Shown piece by piece: positions 1 to 8,372 of a stretch of DNA of 64,000 nucleotides. Position 1 is the stretch's first letter; every line of letters starts with the position of its first letter. This DNA is from an uncultured Treponema sp. (lineage in GTDB: Bacteria; Spirochaetota; Spirochaetia; Treponematales; Treponemataceae): positions 1-64,000 of the forward strand of contig CAMVHR010000012.1 in assembly GCA_947167345.1 (NCBI GenBank). The letters are read 5' to 3'. The translations under genes and the position numbers were made by a program. The notes beneath the pieces are model-generated. The model searched no databases and had not been told where the DNA came from. It saw only the letters and a program-made list of their open reading frames with translations.

Positions 1-459
1 CTTGAATTCTTCAAGATTCATAACAGGCGAAAGCTTTGCAAGCAGAAGTTTTCTGAGTGTCTGAAAATGTGATTCCAGATCAAAGAATCCGTTCGAGGTT
101 TTAAAAAGCGGCTCGTCGGAAAAAAGAGAAGCCTGCCATGCGTAAAATCGGATTCCGAAAAGCTGTCTGTGCTGACCTTGCGAGTGAACAGGCGTAAATG
201 TCTTGTCGCTTATGCCGCAAAAAAACATGGAAGAAATTTCGCGTTCGTCAACTTCATTTCCTGTTCCGTCTGTCGTAATTATGATGTCCGCGCACAAATC
301 TGGAATGATTGGGACGGGTGAAATTTCAATTTGTGATGCTGATTCTTTTTCATTCCACGAAGTCCAAAAGGCACGTACGTAAGGTGCGAGTTCCTTTGAA
401 GGGAGAAGTTCGCGGTAGCCGGAATGAGAAAATGGCGTTGAAGTCAGTGGAAAAAACAT
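1..459 (-). CDS. AraC-family transcriptional regulator, N-terminal part, truncated by window edge
   Basis: Open frame of 153 codons on the minus strand from ATG at 459 to base 1 with no stop (MFFPLTSTPFSHSGYRELLPSKELAPYVRAFWTSWNEKES...FFDLESHFQTLRKLLLAKLSPVMNLEEFK); resembles the N-terminal sensor domain of AraC regulators. Missing from the ORF track because it runs off the edge. Confidence 0.6.
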   Translation of the reverse strand, partial: MFFPLTSTPFSHSGYRELLPSKELAPYVRAFWTSWNEKESASQIEISPVPIIPDLCADIIITTDGTGNEVDEREISSMFFCGISDKTFTPVHSQGQHRQLFGIRFYAWQASLFSDEPLFKTSNGFFDLESHFQTLRKLLLAKLSPVMNLEEFK

Positions 460-474
460 TTCAATTCTCTTTAT

Positions 475-1350
475 CTACCAATGCACGAATTTTCCTTTTA
501 TAACATCTCGGACATTCGAATCTGATAAGATACTGTACTTTTCAGGATGTCGGAACTTATCTCCCATAATATCATTACTCCTATGAGTTCTAAGTCTATC
601 CAAATCAAGCTCCGCCACATAAACTCCAGGAGTTTCTGGTGCTTCAAAAACACACATATCCCTTACTCCCGGTTCATCACGAAGCCACGGAACTCCGTCA
701 AAGAGTGTAGATCTACCATTACAATCCGGATGTCCTTCTGGATAATTGCATGTTGCTACTGCAACCATATTCTCATAAGCTCTCGTTCTGAGTGTTGATA
801 ACCTGTTGATTTCCATAGGGCAGGCATTCGGTGCCAAAATTAGCTCAGCACCTTTGAGCATAAGAATTCTGGCGCTTTCAGGAAACTCTCTATCAAAGCA
901 TATCATAGATCCAATTTTTACGGTTCCTCCTTCAAAATCAAGATCTGACACAAAGAAATCATTTCCTTCCGATAATACTTTCTCAGCATCAAATGCACAT
1001 GTATGCACCTTTGAATAGTGAAGTATTTCTTTTCCAGCTCTATCGAAAAAGATTACAGAATTAAGCGGCTTCGATTCGTTTTTTTCTAAAAATGTTATTC
1101 CTATAGCCATCTGCAATTCAGATGCAAGAATTCGAAACTCTTCTATAAATTTATTATCTTTCCCAATAGACAAAGCATCTATTTCATTTTCATCTTGAGG
1201 TAAATAATATCCGTCACTCCACATTTCAGGAAACAAAGCTATATCTGCTCCCTTTTCTTTTGCTTCAATACAAGCTTTCTTTCCGATAGACAGATTATCT
1301 TCAATGCTCATTCCCGGAATAAGCTGTACAAACGCTATTCTTATTATCAT
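475..1350 (-). CDS. carbon-nitrogen hydrolase (nitrilase superfamily)
   Basis: IRIAFVQLIPG...ADIALFPEMWSDGYY...HYSKVHTCAFDAEK...GSMICFDREFPESAR: Glu-Lys-Cys nitrilase triad context. Start taken as MIIRIAF; the upstream extension overlaps the next gene. Confidence 0.85.
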   Translation of the reverse strand: MIIRIAFVQLIPGMSIEDNLSIGKKACIEAKEKGADIALFPEMWSDGYYLPQDENEIDALSIGKDNKFIEEFRILASELQMAIGITFLEKNESKPLNSVIFFDRAGKEILHYSKVHTCAFDAEKVLSEGNDFFVSDLDFEGGTVKIGSMICFDREFPESARILMLKGAELILAPNACPMEINRLSTLRTRAYENMVAVATCNYPEGHPDCNGRSTLFDGVPWLRDEPGVRDMCVFEAPETPGVYVAELDLDRLRTHRSNDIMGDKFRHPEKYSILSDSNVRDVIKGKFVHW

Positions 1351-1363
1351 AGGCACCCCAGAT

Positions 1364-1819
1364 TTATCTTTCAGCCACAAAGCGGGCCAGTTCCACATTG
1401 CCGTCTCTTTCTGTTGATTCTATGCGAAAGCCGCATTTTTCAGTATAAAACTTCACATTTTTTTTCTTGTCGATTGGCGTTACTAAAGTAAGCGTATTCC
1501 AATCTTTAAGAATCGTCTTTACAAATTGCATTGTTTGGGTTCCGATCCCTTTGCCCTGATACTCTGGGATAACGCACAAACAACCAATCTCATACACTCC
1601 ATTTCCCAATTTTATACATGACACACAGCCGACAGGTTCATTATCGCATAGTATGATGTGTTTCAGATATTTGCGGATTGACTCTTCCATCATTTCTTTT
1701 GTTTGTCCATATCCCGGGCACGAGCCGAATCGCAAGTAATCGTCATAAAAAGAAGCGTTGTAAATATTCGCCAACACTTCCGCGTCTTCTATGGCGGCTT
1801 GCCTATACTCTATTTTCAT
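1364..1819 (-). CDS. GNAT-family N-acetyltransferase
   Basis: IPEYQGKGIGTQTMQFVKTIL acetyl-CoA binding motif; NVKFYTEKCGFRI. Confidence 0.9.
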   Translation of the reverse strand: MKIEYRQAAIEDAEVLANIYNASFYDDYLRFGSCPGYGQTKEMMEESIRKYLKHIILCDNEPVGCVSCIKLGNGVYEIGCLCVIPEYQGKGIGTQTMQFVKTILKDWNTLTLVTPIDKKKNVKFYTEKCGFRIESTERDGNVELARFVAER

Positions 1820-2289
1820 AACACTCTTTCCAACATAATAATATATTCGGGCGTGCCTTCCTCAAGTTGTCTTTTCCCGTTTGCTACAAATCCATGAGCC
1901 TTATAAAACTTTATTGCATCAACATTCTTTTCCAAAACCCATAAGAAGCGAACGCAAAACTTTTCCTTGGCAAACTCTATTAGCTTCGCGCCAATGCCTT
2001 GATTCCAAAAGAAATAATCCACATACAATTCAGCAATTTCTTTTCCCTCTACATGAATCATTCCCTTAACAATTCCATCATCATAAACCCAGATATTATC
2101 GAGAATTTTGGGCTTACCATATTCTTCTACAAGCTTAACTACCTGCAATTCATTGAATGAATAATCATCGTTATTGAAAATCGATCTATACTTAATTCTC
2201 TTCGCAAACACCAGGATTTCAGCAATTCTTGACAGGTCTTTTAGTTCTGCCTTTCTTATATTTTTTTCATTCATAATCTTTTCAAACAT
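1816..2289 (-). CDS. GNAT-family N-acetyltransferase
   Basis: AELYVDYFFWNQGIGAKLIEFAKEKF...AIKFYKAHGFVANGKRQ. Confidence 0.88.
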   Translation of the reverse strand: MFEKIMNEKNIRKAELKDLSRIAEILVFAKRIKYRSIFNNDDYSFNELQVVKLVEEYGKPKILDNIWVYDDGIVKGMIHVEGKEIAELYVDYFFWNQGIGAKLIEFAKEKFCVRFLWVLEKNVDAIKFYKAHGFVANGKRQLEEGTPEYIIMLERVL

Positions 2290-2303
2290 CACCTTTTGCT
2301 CCT

Positions 2304-2777
2304 TCACATATATCCTTCCTGAATAGCTGCTACTGTCGCAACAACACATACAACTGTGGCACTGTACTTCAAATCTATGAATTCCAACGTCAGCGGAAAT
2401 ACGAACAGCAGTTCTCCAGTTATCTTGTTTAGCATGGAATGCACCGATATAAACTCTTTATGCAGGATATATCCTACTGCGATATTCGCCATCTTAATAA
2501 ATGCGATGATAGCAATCCATATATAGAGCCAGACTGGAATATCTAATATAGGAAGCACTTTTATCAGGCAGACCATTACGAATACGATATCTGCAATCGT
2601 ATCCAGCTTTGAACCAAACTCGCTGACCGTACCAGTTTTCCTTGCCACAGTACCATCTATCATATCAGATAATCCTGCAATCAGATACAGTGCATAAAAA
2701 ATTGGAGATAATGCAGGACAAAACAACAGAACTACACTAATAACTATTCTGATTCCAGTTATTATATTTGCCATCAT
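2304..2777 (-). CDS. CDP-alcohol phosphatidyltransferase family protein
   Basis: DGTVARKTGTVSEFGSKLDTIAD matches the DGxxARxxxxxSxxGxxxDxxxD signature; multiple TM segments. Confidence 0.88.
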   Translation of the reverse strand: MMANIITGIRIVISVVLLFCPALSPIFYALYLIAGLSDMIDGTVARKTGTVSEFGSKLDTIADIVFVMVCLIKVLPILDIPVWLYIWIAIIAFIKMANIAVGYILHKEFISVHSMLNKITGELLFVFPLTLEFIDLKYSATVVCVVATVAAIQEGYM

Positions 2778-2786
2778 GTCCTTCCA

Positions 2787-3356
2787 TCATTTCCTCTTCT
2801 TTTCCTTATACTCCTCTTTCAATATAGAGAATACCATTCTTCCTTCATAATGGTCTTTGCGCCAGAAAAAATCACGGAAGGTTCCTTCATAAGTCAGACC
2901 GCATTTTTCGATGACTCTTCGCGATGCCTCGTTTTCCGTGCGGCAGTCAATTTCAATTCTATGTAGGTTGATTTTTTCAAAGCCAAAGGCGATGACCGCT
3001 TTTGTCATCTCGGTGGCGTATCCTTTTCCTTGGAACGCTGGGCCGATAACATACTCAATCTCGCCATGCTGGTTGTTTGTGTCCATCGTAAAATAAGCGA
3101 TTTGCCCAATGCATTCGTTCGACTCTTTTTCTATAACTGCCCAGCGGTAATAATCATCTTTTGAATACGAAACAATATACTTTGTATCAAATAAATTCCG
3201 CACCGCTTCTGGAGTTGGGTAGTATGGCTCTCCGTAATCCCATTGAGTCTTTTCATCGGAAATCCAATTCTTTAGCATTGAATCAATGTCCGTGTATTCA
3301 AACCGGCGCAGAATCAATCGCTCCGTCTCAATTGTTTGCGTTCCTAGAACTCTCAT
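2787..3356 (-). CDS. GNAT-family N-acetyltransferase (RimJ/RimL type)
   Basis: IETERLILRRFEYTD...IGPAFQGKGYATEMTKAVIAFGFE...NEASRRVIEKCGLTYEG. Confidence 0.92.
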   Translation of the reverse strand: MRVLGTQTIETERLILRRFEYTDIDSMLKNWISDEKTQWDYGEPYYPTPEAVRNLFDTKYIVSYSKDDYYRWAVIEKESNECIGQIAYFTMDTNNQHGEIEYVIGPAFQGKGYATEMTKAVIAFGFEKINLHRIEIDCRTENEASRRVIEKCGLTYEGTFRDFFWRKDHYEGRMVFSILKEEYKEKKRK

Positions 3357-3462
3357 ACCTGGCTTACCTCACAAAATCTTTACTTATTTTATCATTTTCT
3401 GGCATTTTATACATCTAGCATAATTACTTACATCCCTGTTTACACAACTTACTGCAAAGATT

Positions 3463-3957
3463 ATGATGTATTTAGATTTTATGAATAACTTAGTATTTGA
3501 TACCGCAAAAAAAGAAGATATTCCAGAACTTATCCGCCTCAGAATTGCCTATATGATAGATGATTACGGTTCTATCAGCGAATATGAACGGAATGCCATG
3601 GAACAGCAGTTACCGAATTATTTTGAAAGAAAACTCGGCAAAGATCTTATTGCTTTTGTAGCAAGAACTGGAACTCGACTTGTAGCAACAGCCTACTTAT
3701 TAATCATAGAAAAACCTGCTAACCTCGCCCTACTCAACGGATTAGAAGGAGAAGTTCTCAATGTATTTACAGAACAAGAATATCGCGGACAGGGAGTAGC
3801 CACACGTCTTATGAAGGAACTTATTGAATATGCGAAAGAAAAAAAGTTATGCCGAATAGACTTAAAAGCGACAGAAGAAGGCTATGTGCTGTATAAAAAA
3901 CTTGGCTTTAAAGAACGAACTCAAAAATATAAAGATATGCGGCTTATTTGTAAATGA
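3463..3957 (+). CDS. GNAT-family N-acetyltransferase
   Basis: VFTEQEYRGQGVATRLMKELIEYAKEK...YVLYKKLGFKERT. Confidence 0.9.
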   Translation: MMYLDFMNNLVFDTAKKEDIPELIRLRIAYMIDDYGSISEYERNAMEQQLPNYFERKLGKDLIAFVARTGTRLVATAYLLIIEKPANLALLNGLEGEVLNVFTEQEYRGQGVATRLMKELIEYAKEKKLCRIDLKATEEGYVLYKKLGFKERTQKYKDMRLICK

Positions 3958-4347
3958 ATGAGGATTAAAATGATAAAAGGAATACATCACATTTCCATGA
4001 AGTGTGGAACAAAAGCAGAACTTCTTAAGGTAAGGGATTTTTATATCAACATTTTAGGGATGAAAATCTGCCGTGAGTGGCCAAAAGGAATAATGATCGA
4101 CACAGGAAACGGTTTGATTGAAATATTTACTGGTGCAGAAGGAGAACACGGCCTTGGTGCAATCCGACATTTTGCACTTCTGACAGACGATGTGGACGGA
4201 ATTGCAGCTAAAGTAAAATCTGCAGGTTATGAAGTTTTCATTGAACCTAATGATAAAGTCATTCCATCAAAACCAGAATATCCTATAAGAATGGCATTTT
4301 GTTATGGTCCACTTGGGGAACAGATAGAATTTTTTGAGGAGAGATAA
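3958..4347 (+). CDS. VOC (glyoxalase/bleomycin resistance fold) family protein
   Basis: GIHHISMKCGTKAELLKVRDFYINILGMKICRE...IRHFALLTDDVDGIAAKVKSAG...DPxGEQIEFFE-like end. Confidence 0.85.
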   Translation: MRIKMIKGIHHISMKCGTKAELLKVRDFYINILGMKICREWPKGIMIDTGNGLIEIFTGAEGEHGLGAIRHFALLTDDVDGIAAKVKSAGYEVFIEPNDKVIPSKPEYPIRMAFCYGPLGEQIEFFEER

Positions 4348-4349
4348 TA

Positions 4350-4964
4350 ATGAATATTTACGTAGATTTTGATGACTGTCTTTGCGAGACGGCTCGTTAT
4401 TTTTCTAAACTTGCAGCAGAACTTTTTAACTTGGACATTCCATACAAGCAAATAAAGTTTTTTAATCTGCAAAAATCATTTTCACTGAATGACGAACAGT
4501 ATGAAGAAATGATGATTAAAGGACACACTCCAGATGTTCTTTTATCTTATGAAGAAACACCTGGTGCAATTCAAACAATCAACAGTTGGATTGACAAAGG
4601 ACATGACGTAAAAATAATAACAGGCCGTCCATCCAGCTCTTATGAAGCTTCGCGTGAATGGCTTAACCAACACAATCTTGCACGCATTGAATTATTCTGC
4701 CTTAATAAATATGGCAGAGAGAATTTCATAAAAGGCAGCACGTTCAGTCTTGAACTTGAAGATTACTATAAAATGCATTTTGATTACGCTATAGAAGATT
4801 CACCGTCTGCATTTAAATTTTTTAATCATCTGCCAGATTTAAAAGTCATGGTCTTTGACCGTCCATGGAATCAAGACTGTGAGTTTCCAAATCAAAATTA
4901 CAAAAGATGTGCAGACTGGAAGGCAATAAACAGTCAAATAATCAAAACAGATAAAACTCTTTGA
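4350..4964 (+). CDS. HAD-like hydrolase, 5'-nucleotidase (NT5C)-type
   Basis: MNIYVDFDDCLCETAR (DxDxxL) ...VKIITGRPSSSYEASREWL...YAIEDSPSAFKFF. Confidence 0.7.
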   Translation: MNIYVDFDDCLCETARYFSKLAAELFNLDIPYKQIKFFNLQKSFSLNDEQYEEMMIKGHTPDVLLSYEETPGAIQTINSWIDKGHDVKIITGRPSSSYEASREWLNQHNLARIELFCLNKYGRENFIKGSTFSLELEDYYKMHFDYAIEDSPSAFKFFNHLPDLKVMVFDRPWNQDCEFPNQNYKRCADWKAINSQIIKTDKTL

Positions 4965-4973
4965 GAGAAAAAA

Positions 4974-5519
4974 ATGAAATATAATCAGAAAATTATTTTG
5001 AAAAATGGGAAAGAAGCTTTGCTCAGAAACGGAGAAGAAGGAGACGGACGGGCTGTGTTTGAAACTTTTAATCAGACTCATGCTGAGACAGATTTTCTAT
5101 TATCATATCCAGATGAAAACAGTTATGATGCGGAACAGAAAGCTCAGTTTTTAAAAGACAAAACTGAAAGTCCAAATGAAATAGAAATCGTAGCCATTGT
5201 AGATGGAAAAGTCGTTGGAAGTGCTGGAATTGAAGCCGTTGGTAAAAAATATAAGCTAAAGCATAGAGCCGAATTCGGCATAAGTATTTTAAAAGAATAC
5301 TGGGGACTTGGATTGGGAAAAGCACTTACAAACGCATGCATTAAATGTGCCAAAGAAGCAGGATACGAACAATTGGAATTGGATGTTGTTGCAGAAAACA
5401 AAAGAGCATTATCCTTGTATCACAGTTTAGGCTTTGAAGAAATTGGACGAAATCCTAAAGGATTCAATTCACGAACAAGTGGCTTCCAGGAATTAGTTTA
5501 TATGCTGCGAAAGTTGTAG
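4974..5519 (+). CDS. GNAT-family N-acetyltransferase
   Basis: AEFGISILKEYWGLGLGKALTNACIKCAKEAGYEQLELDVVAENKRALSLYHSLGFEEIGRN. Confidence 0.92.
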   Translation: MKYNQKIILKNGKEALLRNGEEGDGRAVFETFNQTHAETDFLLSYPDENSYDAEQKAQFLKDKTESPNEIEIVAIVDGKVVGSAGIEAVGKKYKLKHRAEFGISILKEYWGLGLGKALTNACIKCAKEAGYEQLELDVVAENKRALSLYHSLGFEEIGRNPKGFNSRTSGFQELVYMLRKL

Positions 5520-5626
5520 GAAGCTGGTAGAACTTTATCTTGAAAGACAAAAGTGAACATAAAATGACAGGATTTGTCTTCTGAAATTGCGTAGAATAAA
5601 ATCATCAAGGAAACGGAGGTGACAAG

Positions 5627-6365
5627 ATGGAGTGGCTGACATGCATTCGGACAGCTATCGATTACATGGAGAAGCACCTTGAAGAAAACATCAGTGCGCA
5701 GAATGTTGCAAAACAGGTGTATATGTCTTCATTCTTTTTACAGAAAGGTTTTTCATTGATGACAGGCTATGGTTTGAGCGAGTACATCCGTAACCGCAGA
5801 CTGTATAAGACAGCAATAGACCTTCAAAAGACAGAAGATAAAATAATCGACATTGCATTCCGTTACTGCTATGAAACTCCAGAAACTTTTACAAAAGCTT
5901 TTGCACGCTTTCATGGGGCAAGTCCGTCACAAGTCCGTAATGGTGCCTCTATAAAGACATTTTTTCCTTTGAACATCAAAATTTCTATTCAAGGAGGTAA
6001 TCACATGGATTACAGAATTGAGACAAGGTTCCCGTTAAAAGTAATTGGCTTTCAGGAAACCTTTGACAATGAAACAGCTTATACAGAAATTCCAAAGTTT
6101 TGGAACAAGATTTGCGAAAAGTATGCAAAGAATGTTTATGCAGAAAATACCCCTGCCAAAGTGTGACAGGGCTGTCTTTGACTGCTACGGAGCAATTCCA
6201 AAAGCACTGCAGTATACAAACACAAAAATCTTTAAGGAATGGCTTCCTGGCAATCCAGATTATGAGATTGCAGGTAACGCAAGCATAGAATGGTACGATT
6301 GCGAAGGCGACATGTCTTCTGACGATTACCACAGTGCAATCTGGATTCCTATTAAGAAAAAATAG
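5627..6365 (+). pseudogene. AraC-family regulator with GyrI-like effector domain, frameshifted and apparently internally deleted
   Basis: ORF 5627..6166 has an intact AraC HTH and the start of a GyrI-like domain (DYRIETRFPLKVIGFQETF...FWNKICEKYAKNVYAENTP), then a stop; the domain resumes in another frame (RAVFDCYGAIPKALQYTNTKIFKEWLPGNPDYEIAGNASIEWYDCEGD...YHSAIWIPIKKK) to 6365. Confidence 0.75.
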
Positions 6366-7113
6366 TTTCTAAATAATTCCAAGCCTTATCAAGTGAGCCC
6401 ACTTCAATGTAAGTGGGCTTTTCTTTATGGCAAATCAGTTCGTTTGCATCAAGCTTCCGGTTAAGATAGATTACGTTCATGCCAAACTTTAATGCAGGCT
6501 CAATGTCATGAACAGGACTGTCACCGACATACCAGGAAGTTTCTTTATTTGCACCAGCTTTTTCAAGTGCAATTTCAAAAATACGTAAATCAGGCTTGCT
6601 TACTCCAACTTCACCAGAAATAATTATCGGATCAAAATAATCCGTAAGCTTTTCTTTGTTCAGCTTCCAACGCTGATTGGAAGTATCACCGTTTGAAATG
6701 AGCCCGGTTGGAATATTATGTTTTTTTAGATTTTCCAAAATACCCAATGCATCAGGGAAAAGCCCTACACCTTTTTCATAATTTGACCAGTAAACTTTAA
6801 AGCGTTCTTCTATTCCGTTATCATCCAGAAGAGTTCCATTCAGCTCAAACATTTTTTTTACACGAAGATGACGCTGCTCATCAAAAGTATGAAGTCCTGC
6901 AGAATATTCATCAAAAATCTTCTGGGCAACAACTTTCCAAGTGGAACGAAACTCATCATAAGGCATCTTTAATTCATCTCTATAATTTTCGAAAACAGCT
7001 TTAATTCCCATGTCTTCGCCAATTTCAAAGTTCATCAATGTTCTATCTAAATCAAAAAATACAGTCATACTGTTTTCATTATGGCACAATTCTTTCATTA
7101 TTACAATTCGCAT
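6352..7113 (-). CDS. HAD-family hydrolase (YjjG-like pyrimidine nucleotidase type)
   Basis: MTVFFDLDRTLMNFE...IPTGLISNGDTSNQRWKLNK...SGEVGVSKPDLRIFEIALEKAG...WYVGDSPVHDIEPALKFGMNVIYLNR. An alternative start at MTVFF (about 7068) is possible. Confidence 0.88.
   Translation of the reverse strand: MRIVIMKELCHNENSMTVFFDLDRTLMNFEIGEDMGIKAVFENYRDELKMPYDEFRSTWKVVAQKIFDEYSAGLHTFDEQRHLRVKKMFELNGTLLDDNGIEERFKVYWSNYEKGVGLFPDALGILENLKKHNIPTGLISNGDTSNQRWKLNKEKLTDYFDPIIISGEVGVSKPDLRIFEIALEKAGANKETSWYVGDSPVHDIEPALKFGMNVIYLNRKLDANELICHKEKPTYIEVGSLDKAWNYLETIFS
6396..6427 (+). terminator. Rho-independent terminator, embedded in the 3' end of the convergent HAD gene
   Basis: AGCCCACTT-caatgt-AAGTGGGCT followed by TTTCTTT on the + strand. 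Confidence 0.75.
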
Positions 7114-7171
7114 TCATTCTCGCTCATTCAAGGCTTGACAATAAATATTACAACCTCTATCATCTTATTAG

Positions 7172-7187
7172 TAATAGCTAACTATTA
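7172..7187. promoter_or_regulatory. candidate regulator operator upstream of the AraC gene
   Basis: Palindrome TAATAG-CTAA-CTATTA; 11 bp (GCTAACTATTA) recur in inverse orientation at 8317-8327 ahead of the ABC genes. Confidence 0.4.
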
Positions 7188-7233
7188 TTATTCAAAACAA
7201 AAATAAAATAGCTAGGGAGACTATTGCCGCAAA

Positions 7234-8235
7234 ATGAACGAAAATAAAAGAATTTTTATTGAAGGTAAAGAAGTTAACATTCATTTTGACAACTATATAG
7301 ATAAAAATGAATTTCCAGATTCTCTTGGCTCAATACATATAAATTTTCTAAAAGAGCAACAGAACATTATTTACCGCAGTTGGAATATCTGTTTTTCAAA
7401 AAACATTAATGCAGAAGAACCTGACAATTCTGGGCGGGATGAAGTACAACTTATGTTTACTCTGAATCAAGACATAAAATGGCACTTTCATCACAGGCCA
7501 AAAGGAAAAGAATCTGTAAACACTTATGAAGAAGTTGAGCTGTCACGCGGAGAAGTCTGTGTCTTCAGAAATAATGACTATCAAACAGGAATGAATTATC
7601 CTGCCAACACTAAGTTTAAGTTCAAAAGTTTACAAATGCCGACTTCATTTTTCAGGCAGATTCTTTCTAAATATTTTTCTGCTAAAGACATTCATGAACT
7701 TGAAAGTCAGTTTATGACACATGTAACAAAAACAACAATAACAAGCGACATGTACCGAATACTGTCGGAAATTGACAATTCTGAACGCTTTAAGGAATAT
7801 GAGGGTGTTTATCTTGAGGGCAAAATGACAGAGCTTACAGCTCTTGTGCTTTATGGAATTGCTTACAATCGGACAGGTCAAATAAAACGTAAATCGCTTC
7901 CAAATAAAAATGATATTGAACGCATTGAAATCCTTAGGGAACAAATTCAAAGAAAGCCTGCCGAAAACTACAATGCAGAATCTGTTGCAGAAAATCTTGG
8001 CATGAGCATAAGCAAACTGAACAGAAATTTCCGAACGCTTTACGGAACATCTCTTCATGCCTATGTTCAGGAAAAACGGTTGGAATATTCAGCACATCTT
8101 ATAAAAGAACACAACTTTTCTGTTTCAGAAGCAGCACAAAAATCTGGCTACAATAACATGAGTCATTTTTCTGTAGCATTTTCAAAAAAGTTTGGAATTT
8201 TACCAAAGGATTTTTCAAAGCAGATGGAGTTTTAA
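7234..8235 (+). CDS. AraC-family transcriptional regulator
   Basis: C-terminal HTH: ESVAENLGMSISKLNRNFRTLYGTSLHAYVQEKRLEYSAHLIKEHNFSVSEAAQKSGYNNMSHFSVAFSKKFGILPKDFSK. Confidence 0.92.
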   Translation: MNENKRIFIEGKEVNIHFDNYIDKNEFPDSLGSIHINFLKEQQNIIYRSWNICFSKNINAEEPDNSGRDEVQLMFTLNQDIKWHFHHRPKGKESVNTYEEVELSRGEVCVFRNNDYQTGMNYPANTKFKFKSLQMPTSFFRQILSKYFSAKDIHELESQFMTHVTKTTITSDMYRILSEIDNSERFKEYEGVYLEGKMTELTALVLYGIAYNRTGQIKRKSLPNKNDIERIEILREQIQRKPAENYNAESVAENLGMSISKLNRNFRTLYGTSLHAYVQEKRLEYSAHLIKEHNFSVSEAAQKSGYNNMSHFSVAFSKKFGILPKDFSKQMEF

Positions 8236-8302
8236 TTGCTCCGAAAAAATTTGAGCGAAAAGTGTTAAAAATATAGCGTCTTTTGGTAGAGCTACAGAAT
8301 AA

Positions 8303-8360
8303 ATAAAGTTACAGTTTAATAGTTAGCAGAATCTAACAAATATCAATAACGTAACTTTAT
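8303..8360. promoter_or_regulatory. inverted repeat and operator-like elements upstream of the ABC exporter pair
   Basis: Perfect 10-bp inverted repeat ATAAAGTTAC (8303-8312) / GTAACTTTAT (8351-8360), enclosing TAATAGTTAGC (8317-8327). Confidence 0.45.
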
Positions 8361-8372
8361 GGAGGACGTACG

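Noticed and set aside
1364-5626. Integron gene-cassette array (Treponema species are known to carry integrons)
   Set aside because: The genes are tightly packed or overlapping and I saw no repeated attC-like elements with GTTRRRY/RYYYAAC cores between them.
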